Positions 26,969 through 36,579 of a stretch of DNA of 64,000 bases are shown here, piece after piece. The translations under genes and the position numbers were made by a program. The DNA lies in contig NZ_JFYN01000005.1 of assembly GCF_000631985.1 (NCBI RefSeq), positions 124,001 to 188,000 of the forward strand, in the 5' to 3' direction. How positions within the stretch are numbered: the stretch's first letter is position 1; each line of letters opens with the position of its first letter. The DNA is from Pseudomonas sp. RIT288 (GTDB lineage: Bacteria; Pseudomonadota; Gammaproteobacteria; Pseudomonadales; Pseudomonadaceae). A model generated the notes under the pieces. The model was not told the origin of the DNA. It was given only the letters and a program-made list of their open reading frames with translations, and did not search any database.

Positions 26969-27895
26969 ATGAGCACTCCAACATCCTCAGTAGCCACTTC
27001 CGCGCCGAGCGCGGATCAAAGCCTGCTGTACCCGTCACCGTACAAAGAATTCTGGCAAGCCTTCTCCAGGAACAAGGGCGCGGTTGCCGGCCTGCTGTTC
27101 ATGCTGCTGGTGATTTTCTGCGCGATCTTCGCGCCGTGGGTCGCCCCGCATAACCCGAGCGAGCAATACCGGGACTTCCTGCTGACGCCACCGGCGTGGC
27201 TCGAAGGCGGGCAGATGCAGTTCCTGCTCGGCACCGATGAACTCGGTCGTGACCTGCTGTCGCGGTTGATCCAGGGTTCGCGCCTGTCGCTGCTGATCGG
27301 TCTGTCGTCGGTGGTGATGTCGCTGATCCCGGGGATCCTGCTGGGTCTGTTCGCCGGTTTCTTCCCGAAAATGATCGGCCCGACCATCATGCGTCTGATG
27401 GACATCATGCTGGCCCTGCCGTCCCTGCTGCTGGCTGTGGCGATCGTCGCCATCCTCGGCCCTGGCCTGATCAACACCGTGATCGCCATTGCTGTGGTAT
27501 CGCTGCCGTCCTACGTGCGTCTGACCCGTGCTGCGGTGATGGGCGAACTCAACCGCGACTACGTGACCGCCGCACGCCTGGCCGGTGCCGGTCTGCCACG
27601 CCTGATGTTCATTACCGTGCTGCCCAACTGCATGGCACCGCTGATCGTTCAGGCAACTTTGAGCTTCTCCTCGGCGATTCTCGACGCTGCGGCGCTGGGC
27701 TTCCTCGGCCTTGGCGTACAACCGCCAACCCCTGAGTGGGGCACCATGCTGGCCTCGGCCCGCGACTACATCGAACGCGCCTGGTGGGTCGTGAGTCTGC
27801 CTGGTTTGACCATTTTGCTCAGCGTGCTGGCAATCAACTTGATGGGCGACGGCCTGCGCGATGCGCTGGACCCGAAACTCAAGAACGCCGCCTGA
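26969..27895 (+). CDS. dppC: Dipeptide ABC transporter permease
   Basis: A 308-aa permease of the DppC type. Features are an N-terminal OppC-like segment (about 20-75), the [15 protein letters not shown] sequence [20 protein letters not shown] and the EAA loop [20 protein letters not shown] at about residues 205-225. The start is ATG 26969, preceded by GAGG and 11 bp after the dppB stop; in-frame codons upstream overlap dppB. Confidence 0.93.
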   Translation: MSTPTSSVATSAPSADQSLLYPSPYKEFWQAFSRNKGAVAGLLFMLLVIFCAIFAPWVAPHNPSEQYRDFLLTPPAWLEGGQMQFLLGTDELGRDLLSRLIQGSRLSLLIGLSSVVMSLIPGILLGLFAGFFPKMIGPTIMRLMDIMLALPSLLLAVAIVAILGPGLINTVIAIAVVSLPSYVRLTRAAVMGELNRDYVTAARLAGAGLPRLMFITVLPNCMAPLIVQATLSFSSAILDAAALGFLGLGVQPPTPEWGTMLASARDYIERAWWVVSLPGLTILLSVLAINLMGDGLRDALDPKLKNAA

Positions 27896-27905
27896 GGAGA
27901 TTCCC

Positions 27906-28874
27906 ATGTCACTGCTAGAAATCAAGAATCTCAACGTTCGCTTCGGCGACAAAACCGCTACACCCGTTGTCGATGGCCTCGACCTGAAAGTCGACAAAGG
28001 CGAAGTCCTGGCGATCGTTGGCGAATCGGGTTCGGGTAAATCCGTGACCATGATGGCGCTGATGGGCCTGATCGAGCATCCCGGCATCGTCACCGCCGAC
28101 TCGCTCAGCTTTGACGGCAAAGACATGCTCAAGCTGAGCAATCGTCAGCGTCGGCAAATCGTCGGCAAAGACCTGTCGATGGTGTTCCAGGACCCGATGA
28201 CCGCGCTCAACCCGAGCTACACCGTCGGCTTCCAGATCGAAGAAGTGCTGCGCCTGCACCTGAAAATGTCCGGCAAGCAAGCGCGCAAACGCGCCATCGA
28301 ACTGCTGGAAAAAGTTGAAATCCCGGGGGCCGCCAGCCGTATGGACGCCTACCCGCACCAGCTGTCCGGCGGTATGAGCCAGCGTGTCGCGATCGCCATG
28401 GCGATTGCCGGCGAGCCGAAACTGCTGATCGCCGACGAACCGACCACTGCACTGGACGTGACGATTCAGGCACAGATCATGGATCTGCTGCTGGCGTTGC
28501 AGAAAGAACAGAACATGGGCCTGGTGCTGATCACCCACGACCTCGCCGTCGTGGCTGAAACCGCCCAGCGCGTGTGCGTGATGTACGCCGGACAAGCGGT
28601 GGAAGTCGGTCAGGTACCGCAACTGTTCGACATCCCGGCGCACCCGTACAGCGAAGCGCTGCTCAAGGCGATCCCCGAACACAGTCTGGGCGCCTCACGC
28701 CTGTCGACCCTGCCGGGCATCGTTCCGGGTCGCTACGACCGTCCGCAGGGTTGCCTGCTGTCGCCGCGCTGCCCGTACGTGCAGGACAGCTGCCGCGCGC
28801 AGCGTCCGGCCCTTGATCCGAAAAGCAACAGCCTCGCTCGCTGCTTCTTCCCGCTGAACCAGGAGGTGGCGTAA
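27906..28874 (+). CDS. dppD: Dipeptide ABC transporter ATPase
   Basis: A 322-aa cytoplasmic nucleotide-binding subunit. It has Walker [11 protein letters not shown], signature [14 protein letters not shown] and Walker [13 protein letters not shown]. The C-terminal oligopeptide_HPY region carries the cysteine set ([16 protein letters not shown]) that in homologs binds an iron-sulfur cluster. The start is ATG 27906 with GAGGAGA upstream. Its stop overlaps the dppF start. Confidence 0.93.
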   Translation: MSLLEIKNLNVRFGDKTATPVVDGLDLKVDKGEVLAIVGESGSGKSVTMMALMGLIEHPGIVTADSLSFDGKDMLKLSNRQRRQIVGKDLSMVFQDPMTALNPSYTVGFQIEEVLRLHLKMSGKQARKRAIELLEKVEIPGAASRMDAYPHQLSGGMSQRVAIAMAIAGEPKLLIADEPTTALDVTIQAQIMDLLLALQKEQNMGLVLITHDLAVVAETAQRVCVMYAGQAVEVGQVPQLFDIPAHPYSEALLKAIPEHSLGASRLSTLPGIVPGRYDRPQGCLLSPRCPYVQDSCRAQRPALDPKSNSLARCFFPLNQEVA

Positions 28875-29854
28875 TGGCCGTCGTACTTACCGCCCGCGAC
28901 CTGACCCGTCACTACGAAGTCTCCCGTGGCCTGTTCAAGGGCCACGCGACCGTGCGCGCCCTCAACGGCGTATCGTTCGAACTGGAAGCCGGCAAGACCC
29001 TCGCTGTCGTAGGCGAATCGGGTTGCGGCAAATCCACCCTCGCCCGCGCCCTGACGCTGATTGAGGAGCCGTCGTCCGGCTCGCTGAAAATCGCCGGCCA
29101 GGAAGTCGCCGGCGCCGACAAGGCCCAGCGCAAACAACTGCGCAAAGACGTGCAGATGGTGTTCCAGAGCCCGTACGCCTCGTTGAACCCACGGCAGAAA
29201 ATCGGTGATCAACTGGCCGAGCCGCTGCTGATCAACACCAACCTGAGTGCCACCGAACGTCGCGAGAAAGTCCAGGCGATGATGAAGCAGGTGGGCTTGC
29301 GTCCTGAGCATTACCAGCGTTATCCGCACATGTTCTCCGGTGGTCAGCGCCAGCGTATTGCCCTGGCCCGGGCAATGATGCTGCAACCGAAAGTGCTGGT
29401 GGCGGACGAACCGACCTCGGCGCTGGACGTGTCGATTCAGGCGCAGGTGCTGAACCTGTTCATGGACCTGCAGCAGGAATTCAACACCGCCTACGTGTTC
29501 ATTTCGCACAACCTGGCCGTGGTGCGTCACGTTGCTGATTCGGTGTTGGTGATGTACCTCGGCCGGCCAGTGGAAATGGGCCCGAAAGAGGACATCTACA
29601 CCCGTCCCCTGCACCCATACACCCAGGCCTTGTTGTCGGCAACGCCAACGATCCATCCGGATCCGGACAAGCCGAAAATCAAGATCGTCGGCGAACTGCC
29701 CAACCCGCTGAACCCGCCACCGGGCTGCGCGTTCCACAAGCGCTGCCCGTATGCGACCGAGCGTTGCAGCACTGAGGAGCCGCTGTTGCGTGAATTGGAT
29801 AATCGCCAGGTGGCCTGCCACTACGCCGAGCAGTTCCTCGACGGCGTCGTGTAG
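28874..29854 (+). CDS. dppF: Dipeptide ABC transporter ATPase
   Basis: A 326-aa nucleotide-binding subunit with Walker A GESGCGKSTLARAL, signature FSGGQRQRIALARAM, Walker B VLVADEPTSALD and the C-terminal cysteine region GCAFHKRCPYATERC. The ATG shares its A with the dppD TAA stop, with AGGAGG upstream, so the two are coupled. It is the last gene of the operon; a REPIN and a terminator follow. Confidence 0.93.
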   Translation: MAVVLTARDLTRHYEVSRGLFKGHATVRALNGVSFELEAGKTLAVVGESGCGKSTLARALTLIEEPSSGSLKIAGQEVAGADKAQRKQLRKDVQMVFQSPYASLNPRQKIGDQLAEPLLINTNLSATERREKVQAMMKQVGLRPEHYQRYPHMFSGGQRQRIALARAMMLQPKVLVADEPTSALDVSIQAQVLNLFMDLQQEFNTAYVFISHNLAVVRHVADSVLVMYLGRPVEMGPKEDIYTRPLHPYTQALLSATPTIHPDPDKPKIKIVGELPNPLNPPPGCAFHKRCPYATERCSTEEPLLRELDNRQVACHYAEQFLDGVV

Positions 29855-29879
29855 GCAGAGCCTGAGACCGACACCAAAC

Positions 29880-29970
29880 CTGTAGGAGCTGTCGAGTGAA
29901 ACGAGGCTGCGATCTGTTGATTTTCAGCATCAGGATCAAAAGATCGCAGCGTGCCGCAGCGCCTACAGGG
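29880..29970. repeat. REPIN (degenerate GATC-type)
   Basis: CTGTAGGAGCTGTCGAG ... GAGGCTGCGATCTGTTGAT and the inverted copy ending in GCGCCTACAGGG, 25 bp after dppF. Confidence 0.8.
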
Positions 29971-30003
29971 ATCGTGTCTATCCGAAAAATAATGGGTTAA
30001 CCC

Positions 30004-30055
30004 AACCCCTTCGTCCTCGATTGCGCATCAGTCGTGGAAGAAGGGGTTTTCTTTT
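30004..30055 (+). terminator. Terminator of the dpp operon
   Basis: AACCCCTTC (30004-30012) pairs with GAAGGGGTT (30040-30048), followed by TTCTTTT. Confidence 0.75.
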
Positions 30056-30064
30056 GCCTGCGAT

Positions 30065-30313
30065 CTACGTCTGGCTGTCGCCTTCGTCGTCCGGCTCATC
30101 GGTGGTCGAGTCGTCATCATCGGCGCTGCCACCCTGCCCCTGATCGCCTGGCTCTGATTCCGACTTGGCGAGCATCAAGCCGTTGTGTCCGACCTGGCCG
30201 TTAAAGGCCTGGGAATCGTGATCCTCGCACTCGGCCCAGGCCGTCGCGGTGCCGAGGGACAGCATGACCATCACTTTCAAAAGCAATAAAAACCGTAGCA
30301 ACCTGCTTTTCAT
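30065..30313 (-). CDS. Small secreted acidic protein, unknown function
   Basis: An 82-aa protein with a clear signal peptide (residues 1-27, cleavage after TAWA), a short mature domain (ECEDHDSQAFNGQVGHNGLM) and a very acidic, low-complexity C-terminus (SADDDDSTTDEPDDEGDSQT). The start is ATG 30313 with GGAG 8 bp upstream; ATG 30325 is also in frame. It stands alone between the dpp terminator and an MFS gene. I do not recognise a family; the tail could bind cations. Confidence 0.65.
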   Translation of the reverse strand: MKSRLLRFLLLLKVMVMLSLGTATAWAECEDHDSQAFNGQVGHNGLMLAKSESEPGDQGQGGSADDDDSTTDEPDDEGDSQT

Positions 30314-30469
30314 AGCTGACTCCATCCATTTTCAGGTGAGACATGCGTGCCTGACTGGCGCTGTGTGAAATCTAGTTCCGATCCGGCGGCTTCACCAGAT
30401 AGGACGCTAACGCGCGGGCAGAAATGCCCTTCGCAGACAGACAGGTTTCGAATAACACCTATCGCGGAA

Positions 30470-31654
30470 TCAACTAAGCGGACGGGTCGCTTGCCACGTC
30501 AAGGGAATCGACATCAACACCAGTGCGGCGCTGGCCAGCCAGACACTGTGGCCACCGAAATTGCCGTACAACTGACCGCTGAGCACCGGCGACAACAACG
30601 CACTGGCGCTCCAGCTCATAAAGAACAGACCAAAGTACTGGCCGCTTTTGCCACGCTGAGCAAATTGCATCGCCAGCACATTCAGCGGCGGCATGAACAA
30701 CGCCTCGCCCAAGGTCCAGATCACCGTCGACAGGCAGACGAACGCCAGCCCGGATCCGAACGGCAACATGCCCAATCCACCGGCCAGCAACAAACTCCCG
30801 GCGAGCATTTGCCGCCGCGTGCCCCAACGCTCGCCGCAGTGTGACAACGGAATCTGCAGCGCGATCACCAGCAACGCATTGAGCCCGAACTGCCAGCCGA
30901 TCGCCTCGGTGCTCAAGTGGTAGTAATCACGCAGATAATTGCCCAGCGTGCTGTAGACCGTGTCGAATGCAATGCCAAGCACGGCCGTCGCCGCGAGCAG
31001 CCAGAGGAACGGCTTGTCGCGAAACGGCACGCTTGAGCCATCGACGGATTCGTCCTCAACCACCAACACCGGCCGCCGCCACGTCGTACGCATGAACCAT
31101 AGCAGCGCCAGCATCGTCATCGCCGCACTGACAAAAAACACCCAACGGAAATCCGCCTGCGCCAGCACCCCGCCCGCCACCCCGGCAGCCGCCATACCCA
31201 GATTGCGCGCCACCCGGCTCAAGGCCTGCGCGCGAGAACGCTGCGCCACCTCGCAATATTCCATGATCAGCCGCTGATGCAACGTACGAATCGCCCCGTC
31301 GATCACACCGCTGAGCAACAACAAACCGGCGAGCCACGGCACCTGCGTCACCAGCCCCAACAGCATCAGCACCCACACCGACACGAAAAACAGCGCCGCC
31401 GTCAGCCGCGCCGTGCGCACATGATCACTGAGCCAACCGCCAAGCATCGAACCGACCAGCAACCCCGCGCCATAAGCCGAGAGCAACCAGCCGACGGTTT
31501 CAATCGCCAGCCCCAACTCCTGACGCAAGTACAGCGCCATGAAGAGTTTGACCATGGCGCTGAGGCGATTGATGAATAAAAGAGCTGCAAGGACCCAAGA
31601 CATTGGGGAGAAATAGCCTTTCAGACGCATCAGTTGAGTCAGTCCTTTGATCAT
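30470..31654 (-). CDS. MFS efflux-type transporter
   Basis: A 394-aa, 12-helix major facilitator, similar in size and layout to MdtH/DHA1 drug-efflux members. The loop 2-3 motif GGWLSDHVRTAR-like sequence lies at about residues 77-88, and a second related loop CGERWGTRRQML lies in the other half. The substrate is unknown. It starts at ATG 31654 and is divergent from the DUF4440-like gene. Confidence 0.85.
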   Translation of the reverse strand: MIKGLTQLMRLKGYFSPMSWVLAALLFINRLSAMVKLFMALYLRQELGLAIETVGWLLSAYGAGLLVGSMLGGWLSDHVRTARLTAALFFVSVWVLMLLGLVTQVPWLAGLLLLSGVIDGAIRTLHQRLIMEYCEVAQRSRAQALSRVARNLGMAAAGVAGGVLAQADFRWVFFVSAAMTMLALLWFMRTTWRRPVLVVEDESVDGSSVPFRDKPFLWLLAATAVLGIAFDTVYSTLGNYLRDYYHLSTEAIGWQFGLNALLVIALQIPLSHCGERWGTRRQMLAGSLLLAGGLGMLPFGSGLAFVCLSTVIWTLGEALFMPPLNVLAMQFAQRGKSGQYFGLFFMSWSASALLSPVLSGQLYGNFGGHSVWLASAALVLMSIPLTWQATRPLS

Positions 31655-31874
31655 GTAACGTCCGCTGCGGCGAGGGTTCGCTGAACAGTAGACGGGTTGA
31701 ATTGGAAAGTCGTGTGGGCGGAGGTTTTGAAATGTAAATGCAGAGCCGGATTACGCTCATGAAGCAGACAACTGACGGACATTTCCTCAAACGCACCACT
31801 CAACCGAGGTGAGTCGCCATTGCCGCAACAACATGGGTAATGTATCGCTGAACATTCGGAAAAAGGCTACTGCC

Positions 31875-32240
31875 ATGGACCTGTCAAAAACTCTGCTGGA
31901 TCTCGAACAATCTCTGCTATCGCAAGCTGTACGAAGCAATGCCGAAGATCTTTCGCGCTTGATCGCCGACGAGTTTGTCGAGATTGGTGCTCGCGGCGAT
32001 AAATGGTCAAAGGCAGAAGTAATCGAGCAATTGCCACTACAGACCTTTACGCAGCGCACCATCAGTCAATTCAGCAGTAGATATCTGTCGGACGACATTG
32101 TGCTGGTGACCTATCACTGCCAGAACGTGGATAAGGCTCAAGGTGTCACGGTCAACACACTGCGTAGCTCGATCTGGCGCAAACAGGCCGAGCAGTGGCA
32201 GATGTTCTTTCACCAGGGAACACTGCTACCGGCGCAGTGA
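31875..32240 (+). CDS. DUF4440/SnoaL-like (NTF2-fold) small protein
   Basis: A 121-aa protein with the NTF2-like pattern: LLDLEQSLLSQAVRSNAEDL helix, IADEFVEIGARGDKWSKAEV, then strands ending RSSIWRKQAEQWQMFFHQGT. The W-x-M-x-F-H-Q-G ending is typical of DUF4440 proteins. The start is ATG 31875; in-frame codons from 31809 lie upstream but have no clear RBS. The function is not known. Confidence 0.75.
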   Translation: MDLSKTLLDLEQSLLSQAVRSNAEDLSRLIADEFVEIGARGDKWSKAEVIEQLPLQTFTQRTISQFSSRYLSDDIVLVTYHCQNVDKAQGVTVNTLRSSIWRKQAEQWQMFFHQGTLLPAQ

Positions 32241-32414
32241 ACCGGCACAACGGCCGGGATCAACAGCTCCCTACCCTAGCCATCGTCAATCGGGTGATAT
32301 GACCCATGAACTGATGGCCAGCATCCAGTTTGTAGCGCTCAAGAGCATCGCAGCCACAAAAAAGGATCCGCCCCACAACCCTCTGTAGCCGTCGGTCGGT
32401 CGCTCGCTCGTTCG

Positions 32415-33375
32415 ATTGAGTGCACTCAGTTAGAAAATGGTTGGCTGTCAGGTCGCCTTCGCCAGCAGGCTGGCTCCTACAGTGAGATTGAGTGCAGGCA
32501 GTTGGAAACTGGTTGGCTGTCAGGTCGCCTTCGCCAGCAGGCTGGCTCCTACAGTGAGATTGAGTGCGGGCAGTTAGAGACTGGTTGGCTGTCAGGTCGC
32601 CTTCGCCAGCAGGCTGGCCCCTACAGTGAGATTGAGTGCAGGCAGTTGGAGACTGGTTGGCTGTCAGGCCGCCATTGCCAGCAGGCTGGCCCCTACAGTG
32701 AGATTGAGTGCTGCCAGTTGGCGACTGGTTGGCTGTCAGGTCGCCTTCGCCAGCAGGCTGGCTCCTACAGTGAGATTGAGTGCAGGCAGTTAGAGACTGG
32801 TGGCTGTCAGGCCGCCATCGCCAGCAGGCTGGCTCCTACAGTGAGATTGAGTGCGGGCAGTTAGAAACTGGTTGGCCGTCAGGTCGCCTTCGCCAGCAGG
32901 CTGGCTCCTACAGTGAGATTGAGTGCAGGCAGTTGGAGACTGGTTGGCTGTCAGGTCGTCTTCGTTAGCAGGCTGGCCCCTACAGTGAGATTGAGTGCAG
33001 GCAGTTAGAGACTGGTTGGCTGTCAGGCCGCCATCGCCAGCAGGCTGGCTCCTACAGTGAGATTGAGTGCAGGCAGTTGGAGACTGGTGGCTGTCAGGCC
33101 GCCATCGCCAGCAGGCTGGCTGCTACAGTGAGATTGAGTGCAGGTAGTTGGAGACTGGTTGGCTGTCAGGCCGCCATTGCCAGCAGGCTGGCTCCTACAG
33201 TGAGATTGAGTGCAGGCAGTTAGAGACTGGTTGGCTGTCAGGCCGCCTTCGCCAGCAGGCTGGCTCCTACAGTGAGATTGAGTGCGGGCAGTTGGAGTGA
33301 GATTGAGTGCAGCCAGTTAACGCTTGGTCGGCTCGCAGGCCGCCATCGCTGGCAAGCCAGCTCCCACAGAAGAGC
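32415..33375 (+). repeat. 72-bp tandem repeat array, 12 full copies, each containing a REP core
   Basis: Units begin ATTGAGTGC at 32415, 32487, 32559, 32631, 32703, 32775, 32846, 32918, 32990, 33062, 33133 and 33205. Ten are 72 bp and two are 71 bp. A 25-bp partial unit (33277) and a degenerate copy (33302-33375) end the array. Each unit carries CGCCAGCAGGCTGGCTCCTA, the same core as the single REP at 16651. Because 72 is divisible by three, a frame stays open with a 24-residue repeating peptide, but there is no RBS or conserved start. The 32391-32414 flank has a GTCG/CTCG microsatellite. Confidence 0.9.
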
Positions 33376-33434
33376 CAGAGCCGAACGCATGCTCTTCACC
33401 ACTCAATGGCCGAGTGTCAGCTCGCCGAAAGCTT

Positions 33435-33723
33435 TTGATCTTGATCCACGGGCGACATCGGAAGGCTGAGCAGAGGGATTGATCCGGGGGTGGGAGCGTA
33501 GCGACCGTTTGGCGAAGCCGAACACAGCGAGAGGAGGTGCAGCGAAGCAAACCGGAGGCGCTGCGCCCGGATCAATCCCGGAGCGAAGGAACCCCGAGCC
33601 CCAGCGAGCGGGCCGAACGTAGGAGCAAGCCTTTTTTTGCTTACTTTTTTGAGGCGTTTGTCAAAAAAGTGAGTCGCCGTAAGGGCGAAACCCTAAGTAG
33701 CCATTACCCAAAAAACAGATATG
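33435..33723 (+). repeat. Dispersed 285-bp repeat, copy B
   Basis: Same orientation and sequence as 16813-17095, with only scattered differences and small indels in T runs. It is immediately preceded by the tandem array, as copy A is preceded by REP copies. Confidence 0.85.
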
Positions 33724-33776
33724 TACACAAGAAAACCCAAAGCCTGGCCGGCCCAAAGGCCGCCAAGACCAAAGCC

Positions 33777-33814
33777 CAAAAAAAAGCCCCCAAGGCCTAC
33801 ACCTCAGGGGCTTT
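33777..33814 (-). terminator. Terminator of prfC
   Basis: On the minus strand, AAAGCCCC / GGGGCTTT stem followed by a run of eight T. It lies 21 bp after the prfC stop. Confidence 0.85.
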
Positions 33815-33834
33815 CGAACAAACCAGCTCAGCGC

Positions 33835-35418
33835 TTAATGATGCTCACGCGTCGCACGGAACTTCACATCCGGCCAACGCTCTTCCATCAACGCCAGATT
33901 AACCCGCGTCGGCGCGAGGTAGGTCAGGTGCCCACCGCCATCCAGTGCCAGGTTCTCCACAGCCTTGTTGGAAAACTCCTCAAGCTTCTTCTTGTCGCTG
34001 CATTCGATCCAGCGCGCGGAATAGACAGTGATCGGCTCGTAAGAGCACTCGACCTTGTATTCCTCCTTCAAACGACTGGCGACCACATCGAACTGCAGCA
34101 CACCCACGGCGCCAAGAATGATGTCGTTGCTGCGCTCCGGGAAGAACACCTGGGTCGCGCCCTCTTCAGCCAACTGCTGCAGACCCTGACGCAATTGCTT
34201 GGACTTCAGCGGATCACGCAGACGCACACGACGGAACAGCTCCGGAGCGAAGTGCGGGATACCGGTGAAACCGAGGACTTCGCCTTCGCTGAAGGTGTCG
34301 CCGATCTGGATGGTGCCGTGGTTGTGCAGACCGATGATGTCGCCGGCGTACGCCTCTTCCAGTTGCTCACGCTCGGAGGAGAAGAACGTCAGGGCGTCGC
34401 CGATGCGCAAGTCCTTGCCGGTACGCACGTGGCGCATCTTCATGCCTTTCTCGTATTTGCCCGAGCAGATGCGCATGAAAGCGATGCGGTCGCGGTGCTT
34501 CGGGTCCATGTTCGCCTGGATCTTGAAGATGAAGCCCGAGAACTTCTCTTCCACCGGCTCCACGGTACGCTCGTTGGCGACACGGGCCAGCGGACGCGGG
34601 GCCCAGTCAACTACGGCGTCGAGCACGTGGTCGACACCGAAGTTACCCAGTGCGGTACCGAAGAACACCGGGGTCAGTTGACCGTCGAGGAACTCCTGCT
34701 GGTTGAACTCGTGGCAGGCGCCCTGCACCAGTTCCAGCTGTTCGAGGAAGCGCTCGTACTCGTCGCCCAGATGCGCGCGCGCCTCGTCGGAATCGAGCTT
34801 CTCGATGATCTTGGTTTCGGTGCGTTCGTGACCGTGACCGGCGGTATAGACAATGATGTAGTCGTCGGCCAGGTGGTACACGCCCTTGAAGTCACGGTAG
34901 CAACCGATCGGCCAGGTGATCGGCGCAGCCTTGATCTTGAGGACGGCTTCGATTTCGTCGAGCAGTTCTATCGGGTCGCGGATGTCACGGTCGAGTTTGT
35001 TGATGAAGCTGACGATCGGCGTGTCACGCAGACGGCAGACGTCCATCAGGGCGATGGTTCGTGGTTCAACACCTTTACCGCCATCGAGCACCATCAATGC
35101 CGAGTCGACCGCGGTCAGGGTGCGGTAGGTGTCTTCGGAGAAGTCTTCGTGGCCCGGGGTGTCGAGCAGGTTGATCATGTGTTCGCGATACGGGAACTGC
35201 ATGACCGACGTGGTAATGGAAATACCCCGCTGCTTCTCCATCTCCATCCAGTCGGATGTCGCATGGCGGTCGGATTTACGGGATTTCACCGTGCCGGCCA
35301 CTGCAATCGCCTTGCCCATCAACAGGAGCTTTTCGGTGATCGTGGTTTTACCGGCATCGGGGTGGGAAATAATGGCGAAAGTGCGGCGTTTCGCGACTTC
35401 GGCGGCCTGGTTGGTCAT
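33835..35418 (-). CDS. prfC: Peptide chain release factor 3
   Basis: Class II release factor GTPase (RF3), 527 aa, full length for the family, which recycles RF1/RF2 from the ribosome after termination. The GTPase domain shows G1 [10 protein letters not shown], switch and G2 region [12 protein letters not shown]3 DTPGHEDF and G4 NKLDRD, followed by EF-Tu-like beta-barrels and the RF3 C-terminal domain ([17 protein letters not shown]). The start is ATG 35418. It appears monocistronic with a clear terminator. Confidence 0.96.
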   Translation of the reverse strand: MTNQAAEVAKRRTFAIISHPDAGKTTITEKLLLMGKAIAVAGTVKSRKSDRHATSDWMEMEKQRGISITTSVMQFPYREHMINLLDTPGHEDFSEDTYRTLTAVDSALMVLDGGKGVEPRTIALMDVCRLRDTPIVSFINKLDRDIRDPIELLDEIEAVLKIKAAPITWPIGCYRDFKGVYHLADDYIIVYTAGHGHERTETKIIEKLDSDEARAHLGDEYERFLEQLELVQGACHEFNQQEFLDGQLTPVFFGTALGNFGVDHVLDAVVDWAPRPLARVANERTVEPVEEKFSGFIFKIQANMDPKHRDRIAFMRICSGKYEKGMKMRHVRTGKDLRIGDALTFFSSEREQLEEAYAGDIIGLHNHGTIQIGDTFSEGEVLGFTGIPHFAPELFRRVRLRDPLKSKQLRQGLQQLAEEGATQVFFPERSNDIILGAVGVLQFDVVASRLKEEYKVECSYEPITVYSARWIECSDKKKLEEFSNKAVENLALDGGGHLTYLAPTRVNLALMEERWPDVKFRATREHH

Positions 35419-35507
35419 GGGAAATCGCCTGGCGGTGATTCAAAAAAGGGCGGCGAGTATAGCTTAAAAAGTGATCGCCAGACCACCGTCCCTCGGACCC
35501 GCTAAAC

Positions 35508-35595
35508 CCTGCAGGAGCTGCCGCAGGCTGCGATCTTTTGATCTTGCTCTTAACAACAAAATCAAAAGATCGCAGCCTTCGGCAGCTCCTACAGG
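35508..35595. repeat. REPIN (GATC-type)
   Basis: CCTGCAGGAGCTGCCGCAGG and its inverted copy ending in GGCAGCTCCTACAGG. The following 35596-35841 stretch contains the promoter/leader of the osmoprotectant operon; I see no gene there. Confidence 0.9.
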
Positions 35596-35841
35596 TGGCC
35601 AAACAGTGTCTAACGTGGGAACCTTTTAAAGCACGGAGACGTCCATCCCCTGTTACGACATTTCGTCAGGGGCTGAAAAATCAGCAAGTTAGCCTGACGA
35701 GGCTGCGCTCATGGCTCGCTTTCAGACCGCTTGTTGCCGGTGCTGAGGGAGCTGCTTCTCGCGAACGTTTATTTCCCGGCAGCCAGGCATGGCATGCCAC
35801 TCGGGACGGCGTTCGCCGACTACAAGAAAAGGAGTCCGCCT

Positions 35842-36558
35842 GTGGCTATCCGCTATGGCAAAGGGCTGATGGGAGGTGCGGTGGTTATCGCGCTCCTGGC
35901 CCTGCTGGTCCACTGGATCGGCATCAACACGATCGAACACTACCGCGACGATTTGTTGTTTTACCTGCAAGCTCATCTGATTCTCGTCCTCGCTTCAATG
36001 CTGGCCGCCCTTGTCGTGGGCATCCCCGCCGGTATCTTCCTCAGCCGCCCGACCATGGTCGGCCGTGCTGAACGCTTCATGCAAATCTTCAATATCGGCA
36101 ACACCGTGCCACCGCTGGCCGTACTGGCGATTGCCCTGGGGATTCTCGGCATCGGCAGTGGCCCGGCGATCTTCGCTTTGTTCCTCGCATCCCTGTTGCC
36201 GATTGTGCGCAACACCTACGAAGGCCTGAAAAACGTCCAGGGTTCGCTCAAGGAAGCCGCCGTCGGCATCGGTATGACACCGCGCCAGGTGCTGTGGAAA
36301 GTCGAATTGCCCAATGCGGTGCCGATCATCATCGGTGGTGTGCGCGTGGCACTGGCGATCAACGTCGGCACCGCGCCGCTGGCATTCCTGATCGGCGCCA
36401 ACAGCCTCGGCAGCCTGATCTTCCCTGGCATCGCCCTGAACAATCAGCCGCAACTGCTGCTCGGCGCCGCGTGCACCGCGCTGCTGGCCCTGCTGCTCGA
36501 TGGCGTGGTCACCCTCGCCAGCCGTCTCTGGCTGGAACGCGGTTTGCGCCCGTCTTAA
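35842..36558 (+). CDS. Osmoprotectant ABC transporter permease (first)
   Basis: A 238-aa, about six-helix permease of the glycine betaine/choline/carnitine (OpuB/OpuC, YehW/YehY) type. The EAA-like motif KEAAVGIGMTPRQVLWKVELP is at about residues 145-165. The GTG at 35842 is chosen because AAGGAG lies 7 bp upstream; 37 further in-frame codons upstream have no RBS and no conserved features. It starts a four-gene operon. Confidence 0.88.
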   Translation: MAIRYGKGLMGGAVVIALLALLVHWIGINTIEHYRDDLLFYLQAHLILVLASMLAALVVGIPAGIFLSRPTMVGRAERFMQIFNIGNTVPPLAVLAIALGILGIGSGPAIFALFLASLLPIVRNTYEGLKNVQGSLKEAAVGIGMTPRQVLWKVELPNAVPIIIGGVRVALAINVGTAPLAFLIGANSLGSLIFPGIALNNQPQLLLGAACTALLALLLDGVVTLASRLWLERGLRPS

Positions 36559-36579
36559 GGCTCTTGCGAAGGAATATTT

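Noticed and set aside
32502..32968. Repeat-protein gene with 24-residue units
   Set aside because: It is translated from the 72-bp tandem array; no RBS, stops and frame breaks at the 71-bp units, and the DNA repeat itself explains the pattern.
32415..33375. CRISPR array
   Set aside because: Units are directly adjacent with no unique spacers, and no cas genes are present.
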